From positions 806,001 through 870,000 of the forward strand of contig NZ_JALIRP010000001.1 in assembly GCF_022898935.1 (NCBI RefSeq): DNA of 64,000 bases, in the 5' to 3' direction. The stretch is from Paenibacillus mangrovi. GTDB lineage: Bacteria; Bacillota; Bacilli; Paenibacillales; Paenibacillaceae. The notes under the pieces were generated by a model. It did not search any database. It was not told the origin of the DNA and saw only the letters and a list, made by a program, of their open reading frames with translations. Of the stretch, positions 46,146 through 54,493 are shown piece by piece; within the stretch, counting starts at the first letter, position 1, and each line of letters starts with the position of its first letter. The translations under genes were made by a program, and so were the position numbers.

Positions 46146-46874
46146 TTGAACTACTTCGATATTCTTGCAGCTCTTGGAGAAGGAGCTGCACATCCAGGAG
46201 GTTTTGAAAGTACAATGCAATTATTGCAGGACCATGCCATTCCGAGGGATGCTCATATATTGGAAGTAGGTTGTGGAACGGGAAGGACGGCGTGTTGCAT
46301 GGCTCAAATGGGATACAGCATGACCGCGGTTGACCTCAATCCGGTCATGATTAATAAAGCGATCAAGCGGGCTGAGCTTCAGAATGTCGCAGTTGACTTT
46401 AAAATAGCGGATGCGACGTCTTTATTATTTGATGCTGGACAGTTCGATGTCGTATTTGTTGAGTCTGTAACGCTATTCGTGGAGATTCCGGCAGCGCTTC
46501 AGGAATATTATCGTGTGTTAGCCGGTGGAGGACGTCTGTATGACAGGGAAATGGTCCAGAAAAAGTCCCATCCTGAATTGCTCCATATTATGAAGGGGCT
46601 TTACGGCAATCTATGCATTCCTTCCATACTGGAGTGGAGGCCTTTAATGGAAGAAGCGGGCTTTGAGAATCTGGAAATATGGAACAGGTTCGAAGATAAA
46701 ACACCCTTGGCCCTGAAGGATCAACATTTCCACCCGGATCCGCTGCAAATGATAGATATGGACATCCTGTATAATTGTGCCGCCATGGATTTCTTGGAGA
46801 GGAACCAGGCTTTTTTCGACCAATTCGGTGACTATTTATCCTACTCGGTTTTTATAGGTGAGAAGAGAGGCTAA
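46146..46874 (+). CDS. Class I SAM-dependent methyltransferase
   Basis: The 242-residue protein has motif I ILEVGCGTGRTACCMAQMGY, AVDLNPVMINKAIK, and FDVVFVESVTLFVEIPAALQ, then RVLAGGGRLYDRE. It looks like a UbiE/small-molecule type enzyme and differs from the methyltransferase at 42220. The TTG start has GGAGGGG 8 bases upstream. Its stop is directly followed by copy B of the direct repeat, so its 3' boundary is the edge of a rearrangement. Confidence 0.85.
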   Translation: MNYFDILAALGEGAAHPGGFESTMQLLQDHAIPRDAHILEVGCGTGRTACCMAQMGYSMTAVDLNPVMINKAIKRAELQNVAVDFKIADATSLLFDAGQFDVVFVESVTLFVEIPAALQEYYRVLAGGGRLYDREMVQKKSHPELLHIMKGLYGNLCIPSILEWRPLMEEAGFENLEIWNRFEDKTPLALKDQHFHPDPLQMIDMDILYNCAAMDFLERNQAFFDQFGDYLSYSVFIGEKRG

Positions 46875-47168
46875 GATCGCTGCAGAAGCTAGAAGCTGTA
46901 CGAGTAGAAGAGGGAACGTGAGGGGAAGGACGGTAACATCGGGATCAGGCTGCCATATTATTTCAGTCAGCTTGGACTAAAGCACTTTGAGTGCAGAGTC
47001 AGTGATAAGGTCAATTTTCTGAATCCTGCAGAAGAAATGACCGAGCGTGAGGATATGTATGCAAAATTAAAGGCGGAGGGCATAGGCCAACCGCCGAGCA
47101 ATAATTATGATGAGAAGGTTCAGTCATTAATCAAACGAGGACTTACATCAGGTACCATAAGCCGCTGA
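46875..47168 (+). pseudogene. Decayed 3' fragment of the 42220-type methyltransferase
   Basis: The segment is a second copy of the 3' part of the methyltransferase gene at 42220. It has a 7-base tandem duplication (AGAAGCT) at its start, a TGG-to-TAG stop (YEW becomes YE-stop), and a deletion of about 100 bases before GGTACC. No 5' part exists. Confidence 0.85.
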
Positions 47169-47181
47169 TCCATAGTAATTG

Positions 47182-48453
47182 TTACAAGGATGCCGCAGCT
47201 GTTGAAGCTGCGGTTTTCCGTTCCTTGAACATGAAATAATAGATGGCCGAGGCGCTGATATAAAGCACGCCAGTCATGCTGAAGGTAATGGCATAACCCC
47301 AATACGTTCCGTAAGTGGTCAGAAGATATGACTGCAGCGGTCCCATCGTGGCCCAGCCGAGCATAAATGCAGTCTGTGTCATGGAGTTCGCGATTCCTCT
47401 GCGTGCATCGGACACCCGGTCCACCATGATGGAGGATTGAATCGGGTTCGCAGCATTCATCAAGGCCTGCCGGAACAGGAAGCTGATCGAAGCGACCACA
47501 AGTATATTCGTAAAGCCGGTAAGCAGCAGGAACGGCAGCGACATCATTTGGAAGAGCACGACGGCTTTCACGGGCCCTACGCGTCTCGCAAGCGTAGGAC
47601 CGATCAGCATGGATACGATCGTCATGACCTGGCCGAGCGATATCAATATGCCGACGGCGGTCAAAGATACTGCGAACCGGTTGGTGAAGTACAGGTTCAA
47701 GTAAGGAACAACAAGCCCGGAGCCCGTTCCGACGATCAGCTGGGCGAGCGTGAATTTCAGGATGGCTTTCCAGTCATCCTTGGCTTGAACAGGCAAGTTT
47801 GCAGGTTCTTCGGGAACCGCAGCCTCGATCAAGTCTTTCTTCTTTATTGTTTTCTTCACGAACAGAAGCGGGATAAATGCCAGTACACTTGCTATGCCGC
47901 CGGCAAAAAGTACGGCCTGCAGACTGTTGATTTTGCTCAAGCCTGCCTTTTGCAGCAGATCTGCCAGGAATCCGCCACCGCTACTTCCAAGCACCTGTGC
48001 TGCCAGGACCAGGGAGAAATGATAGCTGAACATTTTGAGCCGCTGCTGCTTTGTGGTGTTTTCCGCAAGAAAGGGAACGGCAATGACCTGAAAAAAGGCG
48101 GCGAATAGGCCAGCTGCAACCGAGAGCAGAATGAGCCCCGATTCTTGGCTGACAAAGGCTCTTCCCATGAAGCTGAGTCCGGTCAATAGAGCCCCGAGCA
48201 GGAGCAGCAGCCGGTGGCTAACGCGGTCGGCGATGAGGCCGATCGGAATGAAGATGAGGGCTGTCGCCAGCGACTGCACACTGACGATCCTTCCGTTCAT
48301 CGTGTCCTGGTAACCCAAAGCCTGAATGTATATGTTGTATAGTACCGAAAACATGCCTGTTCCGATTTGATACAGTAGGTTGGCAAGAAAAAAGAGCTGG
48401 ATGTTACGGCCCAGTTGCTTCCATCCTGATGTTACCGCATGCAGTACATGCAT
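47182..48453 (-). CDS. MFS transporter
   Basis: The 423-residue protein has about 12 predicted membrane helices in two halves and the loop pattern GLIADRVSHRLLLLLGALLTG between helices 2 and 3, which is the MFS A-motif region. A cytoplasmic linker with KKTIKKKDLIEAA splits the halves. The start at 48453 has GGAGGA 9 bases upstream; the frame is open 24 codons further but that stretch is polar. Its last codons, encoding KTAASTAAASL, overlap the hairpin of a convergent terminator. The substrate is unknown; drug-efflux-like relatives are frequent. Confidence 0.87.
   Translation of the reverse strand: MHVLHAVTSGWKQLGRNIQLFFLANLLYQIGTGMFSVLYNIYIQALGYQDTMNGRIVSVQSLATALIFIPIGLIADRVSHRLLLLLGALLTGLSFMGRAFVSQESGLILLSVAAGLFAAFFQVIAVPFLAENTTKQQRLKMFSYHFSLVLAAQVLGSSGGGFLADLLQKAGLSKINSLQAVLFAGGIASVLAFIPLLFVKKTIKKKDLIEAAVPEEPANLPVQAKDDWKAILKFTLAQLIVGTGSGLVVPYLNLYFTNRFAVSLTAVGILISLGQVMTIVSMLIGPTLARRVGPVKAVVLFQMMSLPFLLLTGFTNILVVASISFLFRQALMNAANPIQSSIMVDRVSDARRGIANSMTQTAFMLGWATMGPLQSYLLTTYGTYWGYAITFSMTGVLYISASAIYYFMFKERKTAASTAAASL
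47193..47217 (+). terminator. Terminator hairpin inside the 3' end of the MFS gene (copy B)
   Basis: CCGCAGCT/AGCTGCGG plus TTTT points along the plus strand and overlaps the coding end of the minus-strand gene. It is identical in both repeats. Confidence 0.75.
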
Positions 48454-48729
48454 TGTGTCAAATCCTCCGTCATTGTCATAGTTTGTCTTTCCATTGTAGC
48501 AAGGGGATCTTCTGGAGGGAAGCAAAAAATGGAAGTTGTCTTTCGGGGTGAGACATGAGAAAGACTTTTACTGGCAAGTGAAACAAAATGGTAGCGGTAT
48601 ACGTAACATAAGAAGAATAAACAGGAGAGAGCTGATGTATATTGAACGAAGCATTCAGTAGCTGGGAAATATCATTTGAAGCGTCATGGAAATATTAATT
48701 TTCCTTTAAATAGGATAGGTGAATATGAC

Positions 48730-49563
48730 ATGCTCAAAAAAATCCTCGTTAAATTACCCTACGCATACACCATGCGGATTCATCAGCTGAGATTGATGCG
48801 AAGCCTGCAGAATCAGTTTAAGGCCTTTGCGGTTAGACGTACGGAGGAACCACTCCCATTCACCATGAAACGCCATCAATCCCTGCTCCGAAGAAAGCTG
48901 GGTTCATCCGATCCAAGGCTTCAGGAAAATAAAATTGTAAACTTAAATATTGCCATCAACCGGATGAACGGCGTGCTGGTCCAGCCGGGTGAAACATTTT
49001 CGTACTGGAAGCTAGTCGGCAAGCCGTCAAAGAGAAAAGGCTACATCGAAGGGCTCCAGCTTTCTCGTGGCGAGGTGAGGACCGGAGTCGGCGGCGGGTT
49101 ATGCCAGTTGGCCAATTTGCTGTATTGGCTTGCACTCCATTCTCCACTGGAGGTGGTCGAACGCCATCATCACAGCTTCGATCCTTTTCCGGATGATCAG
49201 CGTGTCCTGCCTTTTGGCAGCGGAGCGAGCGTATTTTACAACTATGTTGATCTTCGGTTCTATAATCCGAGCACAACTCCGTTTCAATTCAACATTTGGC
49301 TAACGGAGGAGCATCTCAAGGGTACGCTTCAATGCGGACAGGAATGGCCTTTAGCGTACCACATCGAGGAAAGAAACCATCAATTTCATGCGAAGGAAGG
49401 CAAGAACTTCAGGGAAAATGAAATCTGGCGAAGAGTCGTAGACAAAAGAACAGGGCTGACGGTAAAGGAAGAACTGCTGGTACATAACTACTCCGAGGTA
49501 AAATACGACATTCCGGTAGAGAAGCCTCACATTATTGGTATGAATAATAGATTTGGGTTTTGA
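48730..49563 (+). CDS. VanW family protein
   Basis: The 277-residue protein carries the VanW core: VQPGETFSYWKLVGKPSKRK, then GLQLSRGEVRTGVGGGLCQL and ANLLYWLALHSPLEVVERHHH, then PFGSGASVFYNYVDLRFYNP. The family is named after a gene of the vanB vancomycin cluster, but its role is not known and most members lie outside resistance loci. There is no signal peptide. ATG at 48730 follows AGGTGA by 7 bases. It is divergent from the MFS gene. Confidence 0.88.
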   Translation: MLKKILVKLPYAYTMRIHQLRLMRSLQNQFKAFAVRRTEEPLPFTMKRHQSLLRRKLGSSDPRLQENKIVNLNIAINRMNGVLVQPGETFSYWKLVGKPSKRKGYIEGLQLSRGEVRTGVGGGLCQLANLLYWLALHSPLEVVERHHHSFDPFPDDQRVLPFGSGASVFYNYVDLRFYNPSTTPFQFNIWLTEEHLKGTLQCGQEWPLAYHIEERNHQFHAKEGKNFRENEIWRRVVDKRTGLTVKEELLVHNYSEVKYDIPVEKPHIIGMNNRFGF

Positions 49564-49569
49564 ACATAG

Positions 49570-49605
49570 GCTGTCTCAGGGTTAAATCCCTGAGGCAGCT
49601 TTTTT
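49570..49605 (+). terminator. Terminator after the VanW-family gene
   Basis: GCTGTCTCAGGG and CCCTGAGGCAGC pair with one wobble and are followed by six T. Confidence 0.9.
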
Positions 49606-49762
49606 GTGAGAATCTTCTTCTAGCCACAAGCGGTAGGAAATAAATACAAGGAAACATCATGTTCTTGAATGAATATGACGTGTTATTTATCTGTATACAT
49701 ATCTAATGCAATGATTTTGTTTAGTAAAACACAATAATTTAATATATAGTGCGTATTAAATA

Positions 49763-49791
49763 TTGATAAATCTTTAAATATGACGTAATAT
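49763..49791 (+). promoter_or_regulatory. Promoter of the gapB operon
   Basis: TTGATA (49763-49768) and TAATAT (49786-49791) are 17 bases apart, 30 bases before the gapB start. Confidence 0.55.
49779..49789 (+). promoter_or_regulatory. Candidate CcpN operator over the gapB -10 box
   Basis: TATGACGTAAT matches 9 of 11 positions of the CcpN consensus TRTGHYATAYW as I remember it. It overlaps the spacer and the -10, as expected for a gluconeogenic repressor site. Confidence 0.4.
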
Positions 49792-49820
49792 ATAAGCAAG
49801 AAAAGGAGGGTCTGGGATAT

Positions 49821-50861
49821 ATGCAGAAAAGAATCGGTATTAGCGGAACCGGAAGAATTGGAAGGTTGGTTATCCGCAGTATGGTTATGTGTGGAGAGGA
49901 ATCATCGCTCGCTCTTATTAATTCTTCGTGTGCACCAAACCAATTAGCGCATTTGTTGAAGTATGATTCAATCCACGGCCGGTGGGCGGAGGATATTAAG
50001 ACAGGCGAACGATGCCTGATTATTCGCGGACATCGCATTCCGTTAGTGGATGAGCGCGTTCCGGAACTTTTGCCGTGGCGGGACTACGGCATCGATGTCG
50101 TCGTGGATGCCACGGGCAAGTTCAAGAGCCGTCCTGAAGCTTCCAAGCATTTGCAAGCAGGCGCAAAGCGGGTGATCGTGACGGCCCCGGGCAAGGATCT
50201 GGATTGTACCATCGTCATGGGAGTAAACGAACATGATTATAACTCAGAGAAACATTCGCTTATATCGATTGGATCCTGTACGACGAATTGTCTGGCCCCG
50301 ATTCTACATGTTCTTGATCAAGAATTCGGCGTTCATTCTGGATGGATGACTACTGTTCATGCTTATACGAACGACCAGAAGCATTTGGATAATGCCCATT
50401 CCGACTGGAGGAGAGCACGCGCATGCGGAAGTTCCATCATTCCGACTTCGACGGGCGTCGGTAAAGCATTAAAGGATATACTCCCGCATTTGGCGGAGCG
50501 GGTTCGGGGGCTCTCCTTGCGTGTGCCTGTGCAAAATGTTTCATTGGTTGACTTGACCGCCGAGCTTCATCGCGATGTGACTAAGGCCGATATTGCCAGC
50601 GCCTTTAAGAACGCAATCAAGGAACGCATGGAGCCGTATGTGGAATATAACGAGGAACCGCTTGTCTCCAGCGATTACATTGGGAATAGCAAATCTGCCA
50701 TTATAGACGGGTTATCAATTCAAACGTCGGGACCGCAAGTGAAGCTGCTGGCATGGTATGACAATGAATGGGCGTATGCATGCCGCGTGAAGGATTTTGT
50801 TAAGTATATGTTCACTCATTCCGAAAAAGAGAAGCCACAGTGCTTAATCCAATCCGTGTAG
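49821..50861 (+). CDS. gapB: Glyceraldehyde-3-phosphate dehydrogenase, gluconeogenic GapB type
   Basis: The 346-residue enzyme has the nucleotide loop GISGTGRIGRLVIRS, the active site SIGSCTTNCLAPIL (Cys153) and the base in TTVHAYTNDQ (His180). In glycolytic GapA an Asp after the second strand (VND) selects NAD; here the stretch reads LALINSSCAPNQLAHLLKYD, with Ser-Ser instead, as in NADP-preferring GapB. In Bacillus, GapB runs the reaction from 1,3-bisphosphoglycerate to glyceraldehyde-3-phosphate in gluconeogenesis. The neighbours ppdK, ccpN and glpX support this. AAGGAGGG is 10 bases upstream of the ATG. Confidence 0.9.
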   Translation: MQKRIGISGTGRIGRLVIRSMVMCGEESSLALINSSCAPNQLAHLLKYDSIHGRWAEDIKTGERCLIIRGHRIPLVDERVPELLPWRDYGIDVVVDATGKFKSRPEASKHLQAGAKRVIVTAPGKDLDCTIVMGVNEHDYNSEKHSLISIGSCTTNCLAPILHVLDQEFGVHSGWMTTVHAYTNDQKHLDNAHSDWRRARACGSSIIPTSTGVGKALKDILPHLAERVRGLSLRVPVQNVSLVDLTAELHRDVTKADIASAFKNAIKERMEPYVEYNEEPLVSSDYIGNSKSAIIDGLSIQTSGPQVKLLAWYDNEWAYACRVKDFVKYMFTHSEKEKPQCLIQSV

Positions 50862-50960
50862 TTTTTGAAATCATTGATGTATTGCCTACCAAAAGCGATA
50901 AAACGAATGATACGGTCTCAGGGCAAATCAGAGTGCCAAAAACAGGAGGGGAGCTTAAGG

Positions 50961-53666
50961 ATGACGATACGAAGAGTGAATTCGTTCTGGAATGGCGGCA
51001 AGGAGGATGTTGAGCTTCTAGGCGGCAAGGGTGCCAACCTTGCAGAAATGACCAAAGCGGGGCTGCCCGTCCCGCTAGGCTTCACGATTACGACGGAGGT
51101 GTGCCGGGAGTTTTACCGCACCGGACGCCAGCTTCCGGCAGGCTTAATGGAAGAAGTGTTCCGTGCTTTGGTCGAGCTGGAAAGAGAGCAGGATCGAGGG
51201 TTCGGCAACGCAGAGCATCCGCTACTTGTGTCCGTACGTTCTGGTGGGGTGACGTCGATGCCCGGGATGATGGATACGATTCTGAACCTTGGTTTGAATG
51301 ATGAGACGGTAGAGGGTGTGGCAAAGCTGACGGATAATCGCCGATTTGCCTATGATTGTTACCGCCGATTTGTCCAAATGTACGGTTCAGTCGTTTATAA
51401 CATCGAAGGGGTTCATTTTGAACGCCTCATTCAGAAGGAGAAGCAGTTCGCTGGCTGCATGGAGGATCAGCAGCTTTCCGTAGAGTCGTTGATTTCGCTT
51501 GTAGAGCAATTTAAGAAATTAATCGACGTACGAACCGGTCGATCCTTTCCGCAAGATGTGAAGCGGCAGCTTCAAGGGGCTATCGAAGCGGTATTCTTAT
51601 CCTGGTCCAGTCCAAGAGCGAAGGTATATCGCAAAGTCCACCACATCCCGGACGATCAAGGGACGGCAGTTAACGTGCAATCCATGGTATTCGGCAACAT
51701 GGGCGAACGAAGCGGAACCGGCGTTTTGTTCACTCGTAACCCTTCTACGGGCGAACACGTGATGTTTGGCGAATTTCTCATGAATGCGCAAGGGGAGGAC
51801 GTGGTCGGCGGTACAAGGACGCCGTGTCCGATAGCGGAACTGCAAGAGACGATGCCCGATGCATACAAGGAGCTTTCCATATGCGCAAGACAGCTTGAAC
51901 TACATTACCGCGACATGCAGGATATCGAGTTTACGATTGAGAACGGGAAGCTGTATCTGCTTCAAACCCGCAATGCAAAGCGCAATGCAAGAGCGGCGCT
52001 GAAGGTAGCCGCGGATCTAGCCCGAGAAGGACTTATTTCAAAGGAAGAGGCTTTGATGCGCATAGATGTGCAGCATTTGAATCATCTGCTGCACCGTTCT
52101 CTCAATACAGATTCCGGGCATGCCGTCATGACGACCGGGCTTCCAGCTTCGCCGGGTGCGGCCTGCGGTCAGGTCGTATTCGAAGCCGATACGGCAGATG
52201 AATGGAAACGGGCAGGTAAGGAAGTCATCCTTGTACGCATGGAGACGACGCCTGAAGATATACACGGCGTCATTGCTGCGGAAGGAATCATTACGCTGCG
52301 TGGGGGCATGACCAGCCATGCTGCGGTTGTGGCCCGTGGAATGGGTAAACCTTGCGTTTGCGGCTGTGAATCGATGCGGCTCGATGAAGAGCAGCATCAA
52401 TTGATAGGGAATGGGATCATGATCCGCGAAGGGGACTGGATCACCATTGACGGCGGCAGCGGGCAAGTCATTCCAGGGCAGTTGGAACTTCGGGAAGCGG
52501 ACCTATCTCCGGAACTGATAAATATCTTGGATTGGGCCGATGAAGTTCGCTCCATGAAGGTAATTGCTAATGCCGATTCTCCGGTTGATGCACGCAAGGC
52601 TAGAGAATTCGGTGCGGAAGGTATCGGATTATGTAGAACGGAGCACATGTTTCTTTCGCCGGCGCGCTTGCCAATTGTTCAGCAAATGATCATGGCCGAA
52701 AAGGAAATGGATAGACAGGCGGCACTGAATCGATTGCTGCCAATGCAAAGATCGGACTTCGAGGAGATATTCCGGGAGATGGACGGATGTCCGGTTACGA
52801 TTCGGCTGCTTGATCCGCCGCTGCACGAATTCCTTCCGAATATCGAGGAGCTAGCAGAGCAGTTAACGGCACTGCGCTCCAAAGAAGGCGAAACAGGGGG
52901 CGAACTCCTGGAGCTTGAGCGGATGATTCGCAGGGTCCGTGATCTGCAGGAGTCTAACCCAATGCTCGGACAACGAGGTTGCAGACTGGGCATCATGTTC
53001 CCGGAAATCTACGAAATGCAGGTTGAAGCCATATTTCAAGCGGTTCTGCGCTGTATTCGGGATGGCATTGCGGTACTGCCGCAGGTCATGATTCCTCTCG
53101 TCGGGCACGTCAATGAGCTGCACTTGCTGCGAAACTTGGTGGATCTGATCGCAGAGCAGGTGCTGGGAGAGGAAAGACGCTATTGTCCCTACAAAGTTGG
53201 TACGATGATCGAGGTACCGCGAGCGGCACTTACAGCAGGAGAAATTGCCCGTTCCGCCGACTTCTTCTCCTTCGGTACGAATGACTTGACGCAGATGACA
53301 TTCGGTTATAGCCGGGATGATGCTGAAGGCAAATTTCTGGCACATTACGTCGAGAATAAGCTGCTGCCTCACAATCCGTTTCAAGTTTTGGATACAGAAG
53401 GGGTCGGCAAGCTGATCGAAATGGCGGTTGCACAAGGGAGAGCTCGGAATCCATTGCTTACTACCAGCATTTGCGGGGAACATGGGGGCGATTATGAATC
53501 GATCATGTTCTGCCAACGAATCGGACTGGACTATATCAGCTGTTCGCCGTATCGTTTGCCCGTAAGCCGGATTGCGGCAGCGCAGGTTCATATCCGTATG
53601 CAAGCGGAGCTAATGCTCCAAGAGGAGGATATTCAAACAAATGAAGCCGAAGAAAAGGCGGTTTGA
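50961..53666 (+). CDS. ppdK: Pyruvate, phosphate dikinase
   Basis: The 901-residue protein has the three domains of the enzyme: an N-terminal ATP-grasp part (ELLGGKGANLAEMTKAGLPV, SVRSGGVTSMPGMMDTILNL), the phospho-histidine domain with GGMTSHAAVVARGMGKPCV (His453, with the regulatory Thr451 two residues before) and the C-terminal PEP/pyruvate barrel ending in CGEHGGDYESIMF (Cys838). It converts pyruvate, ATP and phosphate to PEP, AMP and pyrophosphate. ATG at 50961 is chosen because AGGAGGGG is 9 bases upstream; the frame is open 32 codons more. The regulator of Thr451 is encoded two genes down. Confidence 0.93.
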   Translation: MTIRRVNSFWNGGKEDVELLGGKGANLAEMTKAGLPVPLGFTITTEVCREFYRTGRQLPAGLMEEVFRALVELEREQDRGFGNAEHPLLVSVRSGGVTSMPGMMDTILNLGLNDETVEGVAKLTDNRRFAYDCYRRFVQMYGSVVYNIEGVHFERLIQKEKQFAGCMEDQQLSVESLISLVEQFKKLIDVRTGRSFPQDVKRQLQGAIEAVFLSWSSPRAKVYRKVHHIPDDQGTAVNVQSMVFGNMGERSGTGVLFTRNPSTGEHVMFGEFLMNAQGEDVVGGTRTPCPIAELQETMPDAYKELSICARQLELHYRDMQDIEFTIENGKLYLLQTRNAKRNARAALKVAADLAREGLISKEEALMRIDVQHLNHLLHRSLNTDSGHAVMTTGLPASPGAACGQVVFEADTADEWKRAGKEVILVRMETTPEDIHGVIAAEGIITLRGGMTSHAAVVARGMGKPCVCGCESMRLDEEQHQLIGNGIMIREGDWITIDGGSGQVIPGQLELREADLSPELINILDWADEVRSMKVIANADSPVDARKAREFGAEGIGLCRTEHMFLSPARLPIVQQMIMAEKEMDRQAALNRLLPMQRSDFEEIFREMDGCPVTIRLLDPPLHEFLPNIEELAEQLTALRSKEGETGGELLELERMIRRVRDLQESNPMLGQRGCRLGIMFPEIYEMQVEAIFQAVLRCIRDGIAVLPQVMIPLVGHVNELHLLRNLVDLIAEQVLGEERRYCPYKVGTMIEVPRAALTAGEIARSADFFSFGTNDLTQMTFGYSRDDAEGKFLAHYVENKLLPHNPFQVLDTEGVGKLIEMAVAQGRARNPLLTTSICGEHGGDYESIMFCQRIGLDYISCSPYRLPVSRIAAAQVHIRMQAELMLQEEDIQTNEAEEKAV

Positions 53667-53752
53667 CTCGTGAATTCATATTCGATATAAATAGGGCGGG
53701 TGGAATCTTCAAGCTCTTGCATGAATGGTAGCTACGAACATTCCGCCCGGAA

Positions 53753-53761
53753 TGCTATAAT
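53753..53761 (+). promoter_or_regulatory. Extended -10 element before ccpN
   Basis: TGCTATAAT is a perfect TGn-extended -10, about 80 bases upstream of ccpN. The -35 region is poor. It would let ccpN be made separately from the gapB-ppdK transcript. Confidence 0.45.
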
Positions 53762-53842
53762 TTTGTCATATCGGATACTGAAGCTGCCGAGCAATAATAT
53801 TGATGAAGCAAGCTATGCAGGCAGAAGCGGGAGGGTTGCGCT

Positions 53843-54481
53843 ATCGAACTAACAGCAAGACAAATGGAGATTATCAAAATCGTAAAAAAACATGCGCCCA
53901 TTACGGGAGAACAAATCGCGGAAATGCTAACGGTGAGCCGTCCAACCATACGTTCGGATCTGTCCTTGCTTGTCATGCTGGACTATATTGCGGCGAAGCC
54001 CAAGGTAGGCTATTTTCTCGGGGAGAAGGCGGAAAAGAAGGAGCATGGTTCGTACGTCCTGCGTGAAATGAAGGTCGGGCAGGTGCAAGGCATGCCTATC
54101 GTCGTGGATGTCAAGACGACGGTGCAGGATGCGGTTGTAACGTTGTTCCTGGAGAATATCGGCAGTCTTATTGTTACAGATGAAGCAGGTAAGCTTGCGG
54201 GAGTCATTTCGCGTAAGGATTTGCTTAAAGTGACGTTAGGGAACCCGAATGCTTCGGCTATTCCTGTCAGCATGGTGATGACCAGACAACCGAATATCGT
54301 AACCATTACTCCAGAGGAATCCGTGTTGGAGGCGGCGCGGAAGATGATCCATCATCAGGTAGACAGCCTGCCGGTAGTGTCTTGCCCGGATCATTCGTCT
54401 GACCAGGAGCTTAATGTCGTTGGTCGGATCACGAAGACAACAATCATCAAGCTGCTGCTCGATAAAATGGGACAGGAATAA
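53843..54481 (+). CDS. ccpN: CcpN-type repressor of gluconeogenesis (HTH plus CBS pair)
   Basis: The protein has an N-terminal winged HTH (KKHAPITGEQIAEMLTVSRP, TIRSDLSLLVMLDYIAAKPK) and two CBS domains (VVTLFLENIGSLIVTDEAGK, DSLPVV...VVGRITKTTI), the CcpN layout. CcpN represses gapB and pckA under glycolytic conditions. The first ATG, at 53864, has no ribosome binding site, but the frame upstream, reading IELTARQ, lines up with the IELNKRQ-like start of Bacillus CcpN. An ATC codon at 53843 lies 7 bases after GGGAGGG and is the best-placed start (212 residues). No ATG, GTG or TTG exists in frame between the preceding stop and 53864. Confidence 0.85.
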   Translation: MELTARQMEIIKIVKKHAPITGEQIAEMLTVSRPTIRSDLSLLVMLDYIAAKPKVGYFLGEKAEKKEHGSYVLREMKVGQVQGMPIVVDVKTTVQDAVVTLFLENIGSLIVTDEAGKLAGVISRKDLLKVTLGNPNASAIPVSMVMTRQPNIVTITPEESVLEAARKMIHHQVDSLPVVSCPDHSSDQELNVVGRITKTTIIKLLLDKMGQE

Positions 54482-54493
54482 CCAGGAGGACTA

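Larger units (their letters stand above)
46875..47281 (+). repeat. Direct repeat, copy B
   Basis: This is the 407-base counterpart of 42716-43214. In contrast to copy A, the methyltransferase part is broken here and the MFS gene is complete. The two copies frame about 3.7 kb. Confidence 0.88.

Noticed and set aside
53800..54066. 88-codon plus-strand frame beginning at TTG/ATG before ccpN
   Set aside because: It overlaps the conserved ccpN HTH in another frame and its sequence is not protein-like. It is of interest only because its TTG at 53836 is one base out of the ccpN frame.
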